Positions 1 to 7,294 of a DNA stretch of 23,414 nucleotides are shown in pieces. The notes beneath the pieces were generated by a model. The model did no database searches and had not been told where the DNA came from. It saw only the letters and a list, made by a program, of their open reading frames with translations. Numbering within the stretch: the first letter of the stretch is position 1; each line of letters starts with the position of its first letter. Both the position numbers and the translations under genes were made by a program. Origin of the DNA: an uncultured Atopobium sp. GTDB lineage: Bacteria > Actinomycetota > Coriobacteriia > Coriobacteriales > Atopobiaceae. Location of the stretch: NCBI GenBank assembly GCA_937990665.1, contig CALKRF010000148.1:1-23414 (forward strand), given 5' to 3'.

Positions 1-128
1 CAAAATCACTCTTTAGCATGCTCTCCAACGAAAGGAGCGCTATGCAAAAGTACTTTTGGCGAGAAACCCCCGCACACCACTATCCAACCTCTTATAGACG
101 CCTACTCTCCACCCGACAACTCCATCTT

Positions 129-240
129 CCTCGGGCAAAGCTGCTTGGTGGAGACCCCGTCATGCCAAGCAGCTTTCCTTCAATAGGACACGCAGGTCTG
201 CGGTCGCGCCTAGCAGATAGGTTTTCTCGCAAGCCCGAGG
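129..240. other. Multi-stem palindromic region, possible structured RNA
   Basis: An 8-bp outer stem (CCTCGGGC at 129-136 with GCCCGAGG at 233-240) directly abuts a perfect 12-bp inner stem (AAAGCTGCTTGG at 137-148 with CCAAGCAGCTTT at 165-176, 16-nt loop). Two small hairpins lie in the rest of the enclosed segment (CGCAG/CTGCG at 190-201 and CCTA/TAGG at 209-221). This looks like a branched RNA fold, but the coding strand cannot be decided and I recognise no known RNA family: SRP, tmRNA, RNase P and T-box signatures were looked for and not found. A 77-codon plus-strand reading frame (18-251) crosses the region but has no family resemblance and is not called. Nothing else is recognisable in 1-128 apart from a 14-bp palindrome (CAAAAGTACTTTTG, 45-58). 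Confidence 0.45.
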
Positions 241-250
241 CTCCCCCATA

Positions 251-278
251 AAGAAAAAGACCGGTGAACACCGGTCTT
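251..278 (-). terminator. Rho-independent terminator of the PerR-like gene
   Basis: A perfect 10-bp hairpin (AAGACCGGTG / CACCGGTCTT, 2-nt loop, 257-278) is followed on the minus strand by a T-rich tail (TCTTTTTCTTT). It lies 27 bp past the stop codon of the Fur-family gene. The plus-strand side has no comparable T run. Confidence 0.85.
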
Positions 279-305
279 AAAGAGAGCTGTTTTGTTGCAA
301 TGCAA

Positions 306-707
306 TTAGTTTACGCTGTGATGAAGCGCTGGATTCTTAGACAGACACTCATTACAAATACCCGTAAAACACAGGGCGTAAGAGTCAATCTCGCCACAAG
401 AGTCCTTGGTGAGGCTGGTAAGATCCCTTAGAACTGGTCCATCAACATCAAAGACACGGCCGCACTCATGACACTGGAAGTGGGCATGCTCAGTTGTAGT
501 TGGATCAAAACGAGAGATGTTATCACCAGTATTAACAACCTGAAGCTCACCTGCGTCAACAAGCTGCATAAGGTTGCGGTAAACGGTTCCAAGAGAGATG
601 TTTGGTAACTCCTCTCTTACTGCCGCATACACGCTATCTGCTGTTGGATGGTCATGGCGACCTTCCATATACGTACGAATTGCCTCACGTTGCTTACTGT
701 AACGCAC
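306..707 (-). CDS. PerR-like Fur-family metalloregulator
   Basis: A 133-residue Fur-family repressor. The N-terminal winged helix includes the family motif around LGTVYRNL (residues 39-46). The regulatory metal site is visible as H20, D68, H74, H76 and D87 in the HAHFQCxxCGxxxD block. Structural zinc cysteines are the pairs C79/C82 and C118/C121. Family knowledge: an Asp at the last regulatory-ligand position, as here (D87), is typical of peroxide-sensing PerR, while Fur usually has Glu, so a PerR-type sensor that uses Fe-catalysed His oxidation is the best inference; Fur or Zur function is not excluded. The start is GTG at 707, with GAGG five bases upstream. The gene is monocistronic, with its own promoter, a candidate autoregulatory inverted repeat and a terminator. 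It is slightly shorter at the N-terminus than many PerR proteins. Confidence 0.85.
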   Translation of the reverse strand: MRYSKQREAIRTYMEGRHDHPTADSVYAAVREELPNISLGTVYRNLMQLVDAGELQVVNTGDNISRFDPTTTEHAHFQCHECGRVFDVDGPVLRDLTSLTKDSCGEIDSYALCFTGICNECLSKNPALHHSVN

Positions 708-721
708 GATAACCTCATTAA

Positions 722-767
722 TTAGTAAGTGTTACTGATTACAGAATACGTTAACACTAATTGTCTA
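722..767 (-). promoter_or_regulatory. perR-like promoter with flanking inverted repeat
   Basis: On the minus strand TAGACA (762-767) and TGTAAT (738-743), spaced 18 bp, form a plausible sigma-A promoter ahead of the GTG start. An interrupted inverted repeat encloses the -10 region: TAACACTA at 752-759 against TTAGTAAGTGTTA at 722-734, which carries a 3-nt insertion. Fur-family genes are commonly autoregulated, so this is a candidate operator, although it does not match the textbook Per or Fur box closely. Confidence 0.45.
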
Positions 768-853
768 TATGTTGCAACAAAAGCTCTTATTTATGCATTT
801 CAAAAATCTCATCATACGCAATCTACCTCTGATTTTTCAGTTTGGAGGCACGC

Positions 854-3109
854 ATGTTTATCACAAAATCCTCAAAACCTAAGGAAGAAAGAACTGCGCG
901 GAGGCGCCCCTTTGCTTCTGCCTTTCACTTTTGGTTTATCCCTCTGTTGATTGGAGCTCTTCTCCTTAGTCATTTTTTCCTAAAGCCTGCTCATAGACTT
1001 GCTTTTGCACAAGAGCCCTCTTTTACTGTTGCACAAAGAGAAGATTTTCCTGGTGGACAACAAATTCCCATGTGGACCGCTAGCGACGGTACGTATCTCT
1101 ACTGTGGAGATGAGTTCAATCACTATGGCGCCTGGCCAGGAGCAACTGGAAGTGTAATTGACCCTCAGTCTTATACAAACCTCACCTCAGCTAACGGTGC
1201 TCGCGGTGGAACGTATACCGCCGAGCAGCTTCGAGCTATCGACTACATCATCTATCACGGAGCAACTGCGTCCCAAGAAAAAGACGTGTATGGATATACA
1301 GGCTGGAAGGCGCGCGCCATCACGCAGTTTGCGCTTTGGGCGGTTATGCGCGGAGAAGCTCATGCTCTTGCGGTAAGCGTTCCTCAGGCAGAGCTTCATC
1401 AACCTATTGAGCAGTTCTATTCCGATGCTATGAGCTATGCTCAGACCAACGTCAGCGGTCCAGAAAACGGAGTTGCAAAGCTGTTTGTACCCACGGGAGA
1501 CAAACAAGTTCTGTTTTTCTTTGGGCAACAATCTGGCTCTCTCAAAATCACCAAAGGCTCCCTATTACCCGATGTCACTTCAAATAACGAGCACTACTCC
1601 CTAGAAGGCGCTGTTTACGGAGTATATTCCGATGAGGGTTGCACCAATCTTCTTGGCAGCCTCACTCTTGATGCATCAGGGTCTGCAACGCTCAATGAGC
1701 TTCCTGTTGGAACGGTATACGTAAAAGAAACCACTGCACCAAAGGGCTTCCTTCTTGATCCCGCGGTTCATGCTGTAGAAATAACAAACCAAAGAGAGAG
1801 CGCTCTCGCAGTTACCGACACTCCTGTCGGAGAGTTTGATCTACGCATTTCAAAACAAGACTTTGACCACAGTACGAACCTCAGCGAAAACAATCATTCC
1901 GAGCAACAAAGTGCTTCTCCCCAAGGAAACGCAACACTGCAAGGTGCGCTTTTTAAGGTGACCTATAGCGGCTCCTCTGAAACAACACTTAGAACATGGG
2001 TTTTCTCGACCGACGAACAAGGTTTTGCCTCGTTTGATGCAGACCATAAGGTTTCTGGAGATGACTTTTTTACTCTTGGCGAGAAACCCTGGCTTCCTCT
2101 GGGGTATTACCAAATCGAAGAAATTCAAGCACCTGAAGGCTATAAACTTCCAGAACATTCGCTTCAAACTTGGAAGCTATCAAGCCAAGACGGAAATCTA
2201 TTCTGGACAAATATCTCTAGCGGAAAAGTAAATCCTTCCACTGGACACCTCTTCACCTTTAAAGACGAGGTAATAAAAGGAAATCTTAAGATCAAGAAAA
2301 TTGGACACACTTCCCTAAATTCATCCGATGGTTATTCTGAAGCAGAAGAGATGCCAAGTTTAAAGGGCGCCAAAATCGAACTTACTAATAACTCCACTCA
2401 GCCCATTTTCTACCAAGGCAACTGGATTGCTCCGCACGAAGTTGTCACCACAGTAGAAACAGACGAATCTGGAGAGGCCGCGGTTGAAGACCTTCCCTTT
2501 GGCTCCTACTCGCTTAAAGAGGTGCTGGCTCCAGCAGGTTACTCTCTTAATAAAGAATGGAACCCTACGGTTACCCTTACTTCTGAAGAGACTATAGAGG
2601 CTCCTGAGCTTATTGATGAAAGAATTTCTCTACAAACGATGCTTGTAGATGCCGCTGGATCAAAAAATCCTGAGTATGCCGAGAAACTCAATCTTGTTGA
2701 TCACATTAAATACGAGGGTCTTACCCCAGGAGAAGAGTACGAAATTACCGGAGAGCTCTATGAGACAAAACAGCTCCAAGAAGGTACAGCGGAGCCCATC
2801 GCTCGTGGAACTGTCCGCTTCAAAGCTCCCACCTCATCGGGAGAGGCTGCGGTTCCTTTTTCTGTAAGGACTGCTTCGCTTGAAGGTAAAGAAGTTACTG
2901 CCTACGAAACAATCTCAAAAGATGGTGAGAAAGTTGCTTCGCACACCGACAGTCACTCTAAAGCACAAACTATTCGTGTAACCCCTAAGCCTCATCTTCC
3001 TGGAACAGCAGATAATGCCTATGCAGTTCCCCTTTTACTCGCCCTAGCAGGATCGGTACTCATTGGATGTGTCCACTTGTTTGCAGCAAAAATTAGACGT
3101 TCTTTTTAG
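854..3109 (+). CDS. Cell-wall-anchored thioester-domain adhesin (SpaA/VaFE repeats)
   Basis: A 751-residue secreted surface protein. A long basic N-terminal stretch precedes one hydrophobic segment (about residues 26-43) and a cleavage-like AFA-Q site. The next ~200 residues resemble a thioester domain: Cys84 in YLYCGDEF and Gln158 in ITQFALW fit the Cys/TQxxxW pair that forms an internal thioester in Gram-positive adhesins. Three SpaA/Cna-B-like modules follow, each with an E-box (VKETTAPKGF, IEEIQAPEGY, LKEVLAPAGY) expected to form Lys-Asn isopeptide bonds. A VaFE-type module ends in VTAYETI. The C-terminus has LPGTA (715-719), a hydrophobic segment and the basic tail KIRRSF, so sortase anchoring is likely. 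I chose ATG 854, with GGAGG five bases upstream, over the in-frame TTG at 842. No sortase gene is nearby. The binding target is unknown. Confidence 0.85.
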   Translation: MFITKSSKPKEERTARRRPFASAFHFWFIPLLIGALLLSHFFLKPAHRLAFAQEPSFTVAQREDFPGGQQIPMWTASDGTYLYCGDEFNHYGAWPGATGSVIDPQSYTNLTSANGARGGTYTAEQLRAIDYIIYHGATASQEKDVYGYTGWKARAITQFALWAVMRGEAHALAVSVPQAELHQPIEQFYSDAMSYAQTNVSGPENGVAKLFVPTGDKQVLFFFGQQSGSLKITKGSLLPDVTSNNEHYSLEGAVYGVYSDEGCTNLLGSLTLDASGSATLNELPVGTVYVKETTAPKGFLLDPAVHAVEITNQRESALAVTDTPVGEFDLRISKQDFDHSTNLSENNHSEQQSASPQGNATLQGALFKVTYSGSSETTLRTWVFSTDEQGFASFDADHKVSGDDFFTLGEKPWLPLGYYQIEEIQAPEGYKLPEHSLQTWKLSSQDGNLFWTNISSGKVNPSTGHLFTFKDEVIKGNLKIKKIGHTSLNSSDGYSEAEEMPSLKGAKIELTNNSTQPIFYQGNWIAPHEVVTTVETDESGEAAVEDLPFGSYSLKEVLAPAGYSLNKEWNPTVTLTSEETIEAPELIDERISLQTMLVDAAGSKNPEYAEKLNLVDHIKYEGLTPGEEYEITGELYETKQLQEGTAEPIARGTVRFKAPTSSGEAAVPFSVRTASLEGKEVTAYETISKDGEKVASHTDSHSKAQTIRVTPKPHLPGTADNAYAVPLLLALAGSVLIGCVHLFAAKIRRSF
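2076..2089 (+). repeat. TTGGCGAGAAACCC, copy 2 of 3
   Basis: An exact 14-mer also present at 56-69 (intergenic) and 22709-22722 (recF). Here it encodes LGEKP inside the adhesin, and in recF it encodes the same residues in an unrelated protein. Confidence 0.8.
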
Positions 3110-3136
3110 TTGAACAATCTTGCCTTAGCACTAAAA

Positions 3137-3166
3137 AAGAAAGGGCAGAAACCTCTGCCCTTTCTT
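3137..3166. terminator. Bidirectional terminator between adhesin and M28-like gene
   Basis: A perfect 13-bp hairpin (AAGAAAGGGCAGA / TCTGCCCTTTCTT, 4-nt loop) sits between two convergent genes. The A run at 3133-3138 becomes a T tail for minus-strand transcripts. The plus direction has T residues mainly within the stem, so it may terminate less tightly. Confidence 0.85.
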
Positions 3167-3197
3167 AAAAACTTACTCTAGCTAGTAACTTATTCGT

Positions 3198-5123
3198 TTA
3201 TGAGCGTCTAATAAGCTCAGTAACAAGAGCTGCTGCGTCAGCGCACTGACCAGCGTTGACATTCTCGCGAACATCAGCGGCGGTACGGCTGAGTGCAGGA
3301 AGTCCATCCTCGTTTAAGCCCATTAAGGTAACGGAACGAACTGAATTCTGCATTGCAGGAGTTGCGTCAGTGGTGCCCCAGTCAAATGCGCTCTGCTCAA
3401 CATCGATATGAAGATCAGTTGCAATAGTAGAAAGGAGTCGAGTCATTCTACGGTCAGCGCGGCGAACGTTGCCAATTCCCTCGTTCTTAAGAATGGAGAG
3501 CGAGCCAGCGCCAACGCAATCAAGGTTAATCAAGAAAGCACCACGAATATCAGTTCTGTGCTTTGAGAGGAATTCCCTCATGCCTGCGTGATCAAAGTCA
3601 GATGCTCCAAGCGCAACAAACCAAATGTCATGTGCAATGAGTTCGTCATCAGATAGAGACAAAACAGCGTTACGAAGATCATCCTCAGAAATAGCAGGTG
3701 CATCTTCAGAGTCGGTCTCTTCACGATTCTCAGCAGATGGAGCTGCGCCGCCCTTCCAGTCATCCGATGGACCGTCGTTGCGACCGAAGAGTCTAAAGGA
3801 ACGACGCTTTGCCTCAGGAGTCTTTGCGTCTTGCGCCTCTGTTAGGCCTTCATCGGCTGAAATGGTATCAAATGGGCTCTCTGCATCTTCTGCCTCTGGA
3901 GTTGGCGCAGGTGCTTGAGTTGGGACATAGTGAGGAGCTGGCTCGGAAGATGGAGCCAGTGGATCAACGGCATCGCCAGAAGGATCAGGAAGATCAAAGA
4001 GGGACGCACGACGAGCAAAATCGTTCTTAGCATGGAGTTCATGTGTTGCTTCAGGCTGTACCTGGGTTGCATCTGCATCAGCAGACTCATGAACCTGCTT
4101 CATGGTTGCATTAAGCTCATCGTCAACAGAATCATAAGCAACGGTGTTGTCAGCAGCAGCATCCTCAGCCTGCTCGTCTTCTGTTGTTGCATTTACGGCC
4201 TCTGCAACATCCTCAAGAGATGCAGTCTGGCTTGCACCAGTAGTGTCATAAGCAACGTAGCTTACTTCGCAATCTTCAGGAAGAATTCCCAGTGAATTGA
4301 GAACGTCCTCACCATGACGGACGCCCTCTACCTCATCAGGTTCTGGGATAAGTGCAGCAGCATCTCCTGCAAAGTGATGTACAACCTCAGGACGATGACC
4401 GGTAGGACGGACATTCTCGAGAATACCAAGAAGAGCTGCAACTGAAGACTTGTTATTGTTTGCGCCAATGGTACAAGGTGCAAAACGCTCTGCAATTGTT
4501 GCAACAGAAAGAGCAACAAGTGGAAGAGCTGCAAGAATACCAACAATCCAGAAGAGGACACGGACTGGATCAGGAAGGAAGCGAAGAATCTGAACAAACG
4601 TAGCAACAAACACTGCAACTACACACCAACGCGAATACTTCTGTGCAAGAGGCACGTACTTTGCTACAGGAGACTCAACAAGGAAGTTTGTATGTGGAGA
4701 GTCATAGTGAGCAACGATGACAATAGGACGGTTGCCCTTTGCAACAAGCTCGCCAGTGGCCTCGTGCTTAGCAACAACGTTCTGGCTTCTGATGGAAGAT
4801 CCAAATGAACCAAGAATGTCATTACCAAAGTACTTGAGGCACGTAAGTGCACCAAAGCCGACAACAAGCAGAACGCCAAAAGCAATAAGTGCTGCATTGC
4901 CAGTGCCTGCAAAAATAACGCCAATGAAGAGGAGGATTAAATAGATTGAATAACCAAGACTCTTAATAGACTTAGCATCAAATTCTTCAATGGTTGCCTC
5001 AAGCCCGTGAAGTTTCATTTCTTCAGCAATGGTTTGAGCAGCCTGAAGCTCCTCTTGGCTACCGGCAGGAGCAATATCAATCTGCTCGTCTAGATAGTCA
5101 ACATAGTCATGTGTAATGGCCAT
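3198..5123 (-). CDS. Membrane M28 peptidase-like protein with degenerate metal site
   Basis: A 641-residue protein with an M28 (zinc aminopeptidase) fold split by insertions. Two transmembrane segments lie near residues 58-97 and two more near 167-212. M28 landmarks can be followed: HYDS (H139, first zinc ligand); GANNNKS (220-226) where active enzymes have GADDN, so the bridging Asp is Asn; GASD (506-509) where GAEE is usual, so the catalytic Glu is Ser; LDCVG (D535, retained); and SRTAAD (about 612) where the last ligand His is expected. Three of the usual six metal/catalytic positions are conservatively or non-conservatively changed and a fourth seems absent, so catalysis is doubtful. About 230 acidic, Pro/Ala-rich, low-complexity residues lie between the two catalytic halves. 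The start is ATG 5123, with GAAGGA upstream; an upstream in-frame ATG at 5162 lacks a ribosome binding site. A role in surface or envelope processes is only inference. Confidence 0.75.
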   Translation of the reverse strand: MAITHDYVDYLDEQIDIAPAGSQEELQAAQTIAEEMKLHGLEATIEEFDAKSIKSLGYSIYLILLFIGVIFAGTGNAALIAFGVLLVVGFGALTCLKYFGNDILGSFGSSIRSQNVVAKHEATGELVAKGNRPIVIVAHYDSPHTNFLVESPVAKYVPLAQKYSRWCVVAVFVATFVQILRFLPDPVRVLFWIVGILAALPLVALSVATIAERFAPCTIGANNNKSSVAALLGILENVRPTGHRPEVVHHFAGDAAALIPEPDEVEGVRHGEDVLNSLGILPEDCEVSYVAYDTTGASQTASLEDVAEAVNATTEDEQAEDAAADNTVAYDSVDDELNATMKQVHESADADATQVQPEATHELHAKNDFARRASLFDLPDPSGDAVDPLAPSSEPAPHYVPTQAPAPTPEAEDAESPFDTISADEGLTEAQDAKTPEAKRRSFRLFGRNDGPSDDWKGGAAPSAENREETDSEDAPAISEDDLRNAVLSLSDDELIAHDIWFVALGASDFDHAGMREFLSKHRTDIRGAFLINLDCVGAGSLSILKNEGIGNVRRADRRMTRLLSTIATDLHIDVEQSAFDWGTTDATPAMQNSVRSVTLMGLNEDGLPALSRTAADVRENVNAGQCADAAALVTELIRRS

Positions 5124-5163
5124 ACTGCGTCCTTCGTTGGCATGTCTTCTGACAGGTTTCATA

Positions 5164-5184
5164 TATACGTCATTAGTATACGTC
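5164..5184. promoter_or_regulatory. Tandem TATACGTC repeat in divergent promoter region
   Basis: TATACGTC occurs at 5164-5171 and again at 5177-5184, a 13-bp period, in the AT-rich gap between the divergently transcribed M28-like gene and the WYL pair. A TATACT hexamer on the minus strand (5175-5180) overlaps the second copy and could be a -10 element, although no good -35 is visible. Possible operator half-sites. Confidence 0.3.
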
Positions 5185-5312
5185 TTATATCGAAATATAG
5201 CGGTTAAAGTGTATTTTTACGTCCAAATTTAGAAATTCTGCACTAAATATCAAAAACTTTCGTATATGTTTAGAGAGATTTGAGTTCAACTAGCAAAAAG
5301 CGGGAGGTGGAT

Positions 5313-6293
5313 ATGGCTCCAAACGATCAAACTCTAGGTAATAATGAATTGGGTGCCTGGAGGATTTTCTCGCTATTTATGCTGCTACTTCAAAAGGGAC
5401 CTCTACCCTCGGCAGAAATATATACGGCAATTTACTCAGATTTATCTACCGATTCTGCTTTAAGAACTTTTTCAAGAGATCGCGCTGTTTTAAAACAGCT
5501 TGGATTTGCAATTACAGAGGTAAAAACGGGAAAAGAAAAGTCATTCTATCTTTCGGACTCGAATTTCTTTGATTCCTCGTACGACTTAAGCCCTGAAGAT
5601 GCCAATCAGCTGCTTGTAATCTGCAGTGCAATTCTCACTGATACAACTTTTGTTTACCAAGAGAAATTGAGAAACGCGCTCTCTAAAATTGTGGGTAACT
5701 TTTATTCCTCGGACTCAGGCAAACCAGACAGCCAAAAACTCAATGCTTCTTCCCAAAGCAAAGTCTTTCCTGTTCTATACGAATCTCTCAGCTCTAAACA
5801 ACTGGTAAACATCACCTACACAAATTCACAGGACCTGGTTAAACAAAAAGATTTGGGCGTACTGGATTTCTTTGTTTCACAGGGACTTCTATACTTTGTG
5901 GCCCAAGATTTTTCATCCAGTACTGAGACCGCTTCCATCAAAACTTTTCGCGTTGACCGTGTTTTAGATGCCGCAATTCTTAAAAATGAGTCCTTCTCTA
6001 TACCAGAAGAATTTGATTCAAAAGACTATACCCTTCTTGATTTCCAGCTTGGATTACAGGCTGGCGTTCTTACTGCATTTATCCCCAAAAACATACTCGC
6101 TGCTTTTGAGCATTTCTCTCAGGGGCAAGGGGATGTTGAGCTCCTCTCTAATGGCGCTTTGTGGACCATTGCTTACGCTCATGAAGACACTGCTTTGTCT
6201 TGGATTCTTGCTCATGGATTAATTCCAAGATCTCCGGAGTCTCTTCTCGCAAAGTGGAAAGAGTCTTTAAGCGAGGTTGCCAATGGCCGTTAA
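5313..6293 (+). CDS. WYL-domain transcriptional regulator, first of a pair
   Basis: A 326-residue DNA-binding regulator. An N-terminal helix-turn-helix covers about residues 15-75, including the DeoR/WYL-type stretch LRTFSRDRAVLKQLGF. A WYL domain follows at about 155-235, ending in KTFRVDRVLDA, and a C-terminal WCX-like extension closes the protein. Family knowledge: WYL domains bind nucleic acid or small ligands, and actinobacterial PafB/PafC pairs activate DNA-damage genes. This pair has the same tandem organisation, but no proteasome or pup genes lie nearby, so orthology to PafB is unproven. The WYL core here is FVAQDF-like rather than the literal Trp-Tyr-Leu. The start is ATG 5313 with GGGAGG eight bases upstream; the in-frame TTG at 5280 has no ribosome binding site. 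It overlaps the next gene by 11 nt, implying translational coupling. Confidence 0.75.
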   Translation: MAPNDQTLGNNELGAWRIFSLFMLLLQKGPLPSAEIYTAIYSDLSTDSALRTFSRDRAVLKQLGFAITEVKTGKEKSFYLSDSNFFDSSYDLSPEDANQLLVICSAILTDTTFVYQEKLRNALSKIVGNFYSSDSGKPDSQKLNASSQSKVFPVLYESLSSKQLVNITYTNSQDLVKQKDLGVLDFFVSQGLLYFVAQDFSSSTETASIKTFRVDRVLDAAILKNESFSIPEEFDSKDYTLLDFQLGLQAGVLTAFIPKNILAAFEHFSQGQGDVELLSNGALWTIAYAHEDTALSWILAHGLIPRSPESLLAKWKESLSEVANGR

Positions 6294-7269
6294 AAACACC
6301 TCTTTTGGAAGAAAAAACATTTCTTCAGCCGTCTACAAACTCGTATTGCTTGCCGCTGCATTTAGAGATTCTTTTGATGCGATTGAGTTAAGCGCGGTTC
6401 AGTCGCGGTTTGGCATCTCCTCAGAAGAAGCTGCCATTCTGATGGAGCTCTTGCAGCTCACGGACGAGAATGGCTATCTTCCCCTCCCGCTTACTGGAGA
6501 CCAAGATACTTTGACGCTCGTTGGAGAGTCTCCGTTTAGAACTCGAAGGCTTGTCTTAACAGACGAAGAAACGTTAGCGCTTAAAGAGGCGTTTACAACA
6601 CTTGCTTTACCCCAAGAAAGTGTTTTTTGGAAACTTCTGAAGTCTCCATATACGGCAGACTCTTCATCAGATGGTGCTTCAGGTTCACGTGTCTCTAAAA
6701 GCCATACTAAAGAAGTAGACGCATTCCTCACCTGCTCAAATGCAATTGCGGAGTCACAGGTTATTTCATTTGTCTATCGTTCTGAGATAGCGTTTGTGGA
6801 AGCTCAAGGCAATAAAGAAGCTGTAGTTAGCCAAAGAGACGTTCTTCCCTATCAATTGTCCTACGGAGAGAACGGCTGGCTTATAGAGGGAATTGATTTA
6901 GGCCTCGAGCAGCAAAGGGTCTTTAGAGTCAATCGCATGAGTCACATTGAAGCCCGCTCCGCTTCATTGGAGCAGCTAAAACTTGCAGAAAACGTAAAAG
7001 AATCTTCTGCGCCGGAAAGATCGCAGTTAGTAGAGCTTGTCTTCCTTGATAAAGGTGCGCTTACGCACTATTCGTGGCCTGGCCTCAAAACGATTGGCGG
7101 TCAGCGCAATGCTGCAGAGATTAAAGCAACTATCCCCTATTACGGCGGAACATGGCTGCTACAACGCTTACTTGCTCTTAAGGGAAAAGTAACAACCAAA
7201 GACCATGCCGTGACGCAGGCAATGCGCGCCTATGCTGCATCTCTTCTTGCTGCAGAAGAGCAACTTTAA
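6283..7269 (+). CDS. WYL-domain transcriptional regulator, second of a pair
   Basis: A 328-residue protein with a likely N-terminal helix-turn-helix (about residues 20-70, less canonical than in its upstream partner). A WYL domain follows at about 155-225: VISFVYRSE, then a Gln-rich insertion, VLPYQLSYGENGWLIEGIDL and VFRVNRM. A C-terminal extension completes it. ATG 6283 has GAGG six bases upstream, inside the 3' end of the first WYL gene, so the two are probably cotranslated and may act as a heterodimer, as PafB and PafC do. It ends 25 bp from the stop codon of the convergent dinG-like gene, and no hairpin terminator is visible in that gap. Its regulatory target cannot be read from this window. 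Confidence 0.75.
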   Translation: MAVKNTSFGRKNISSAVYKLVLLAAAFRDSFDAIELSAVQSRFGISSEEAAILMELLQLTDENGYLPLPLTGDQDTLTLVGESPFRTRRLVLTDEETLALKEAFTTLALPQESVFWKLLKSPYTADSSSDGASGSRVSKSHTKEVDAFLTCSNAIAESQVISFVYRSEIAFVEAQGNKEAVVSQRDVLPYQLSYGENGWLIEGIDLGLEQQRVFRVNRMSHIEARSASLEQLKLAENVKESSAPERSQLVELVFLDKGALTHYSWPGLKTIGGQRNAAEIKATIPYYGGTWLLQRLLALKGKVTTKDHAVTQAMRAYAASLLAAEEQL

Positions 7270-7294
7270 GCCAATTTGGTAGCTGTTAGTGCTG

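Noticed and set aside
140..190. Minus-strand GAAGGAAAGCTGC resembling the SRP RNA GGAAGGAAGCAGC core
   Set aside because: The partner strand and the GUCCGG tetraloop context of SRP domain IV are absent; the similarity is short and probably accidental.
18..251. 77-codon plus-strand reading frame before the perR-like terminator
   Set aside because: It spans the nested palindromes, has no convincing ribosome binding site at its ATG and no recognisable family; composition looks non-coding.
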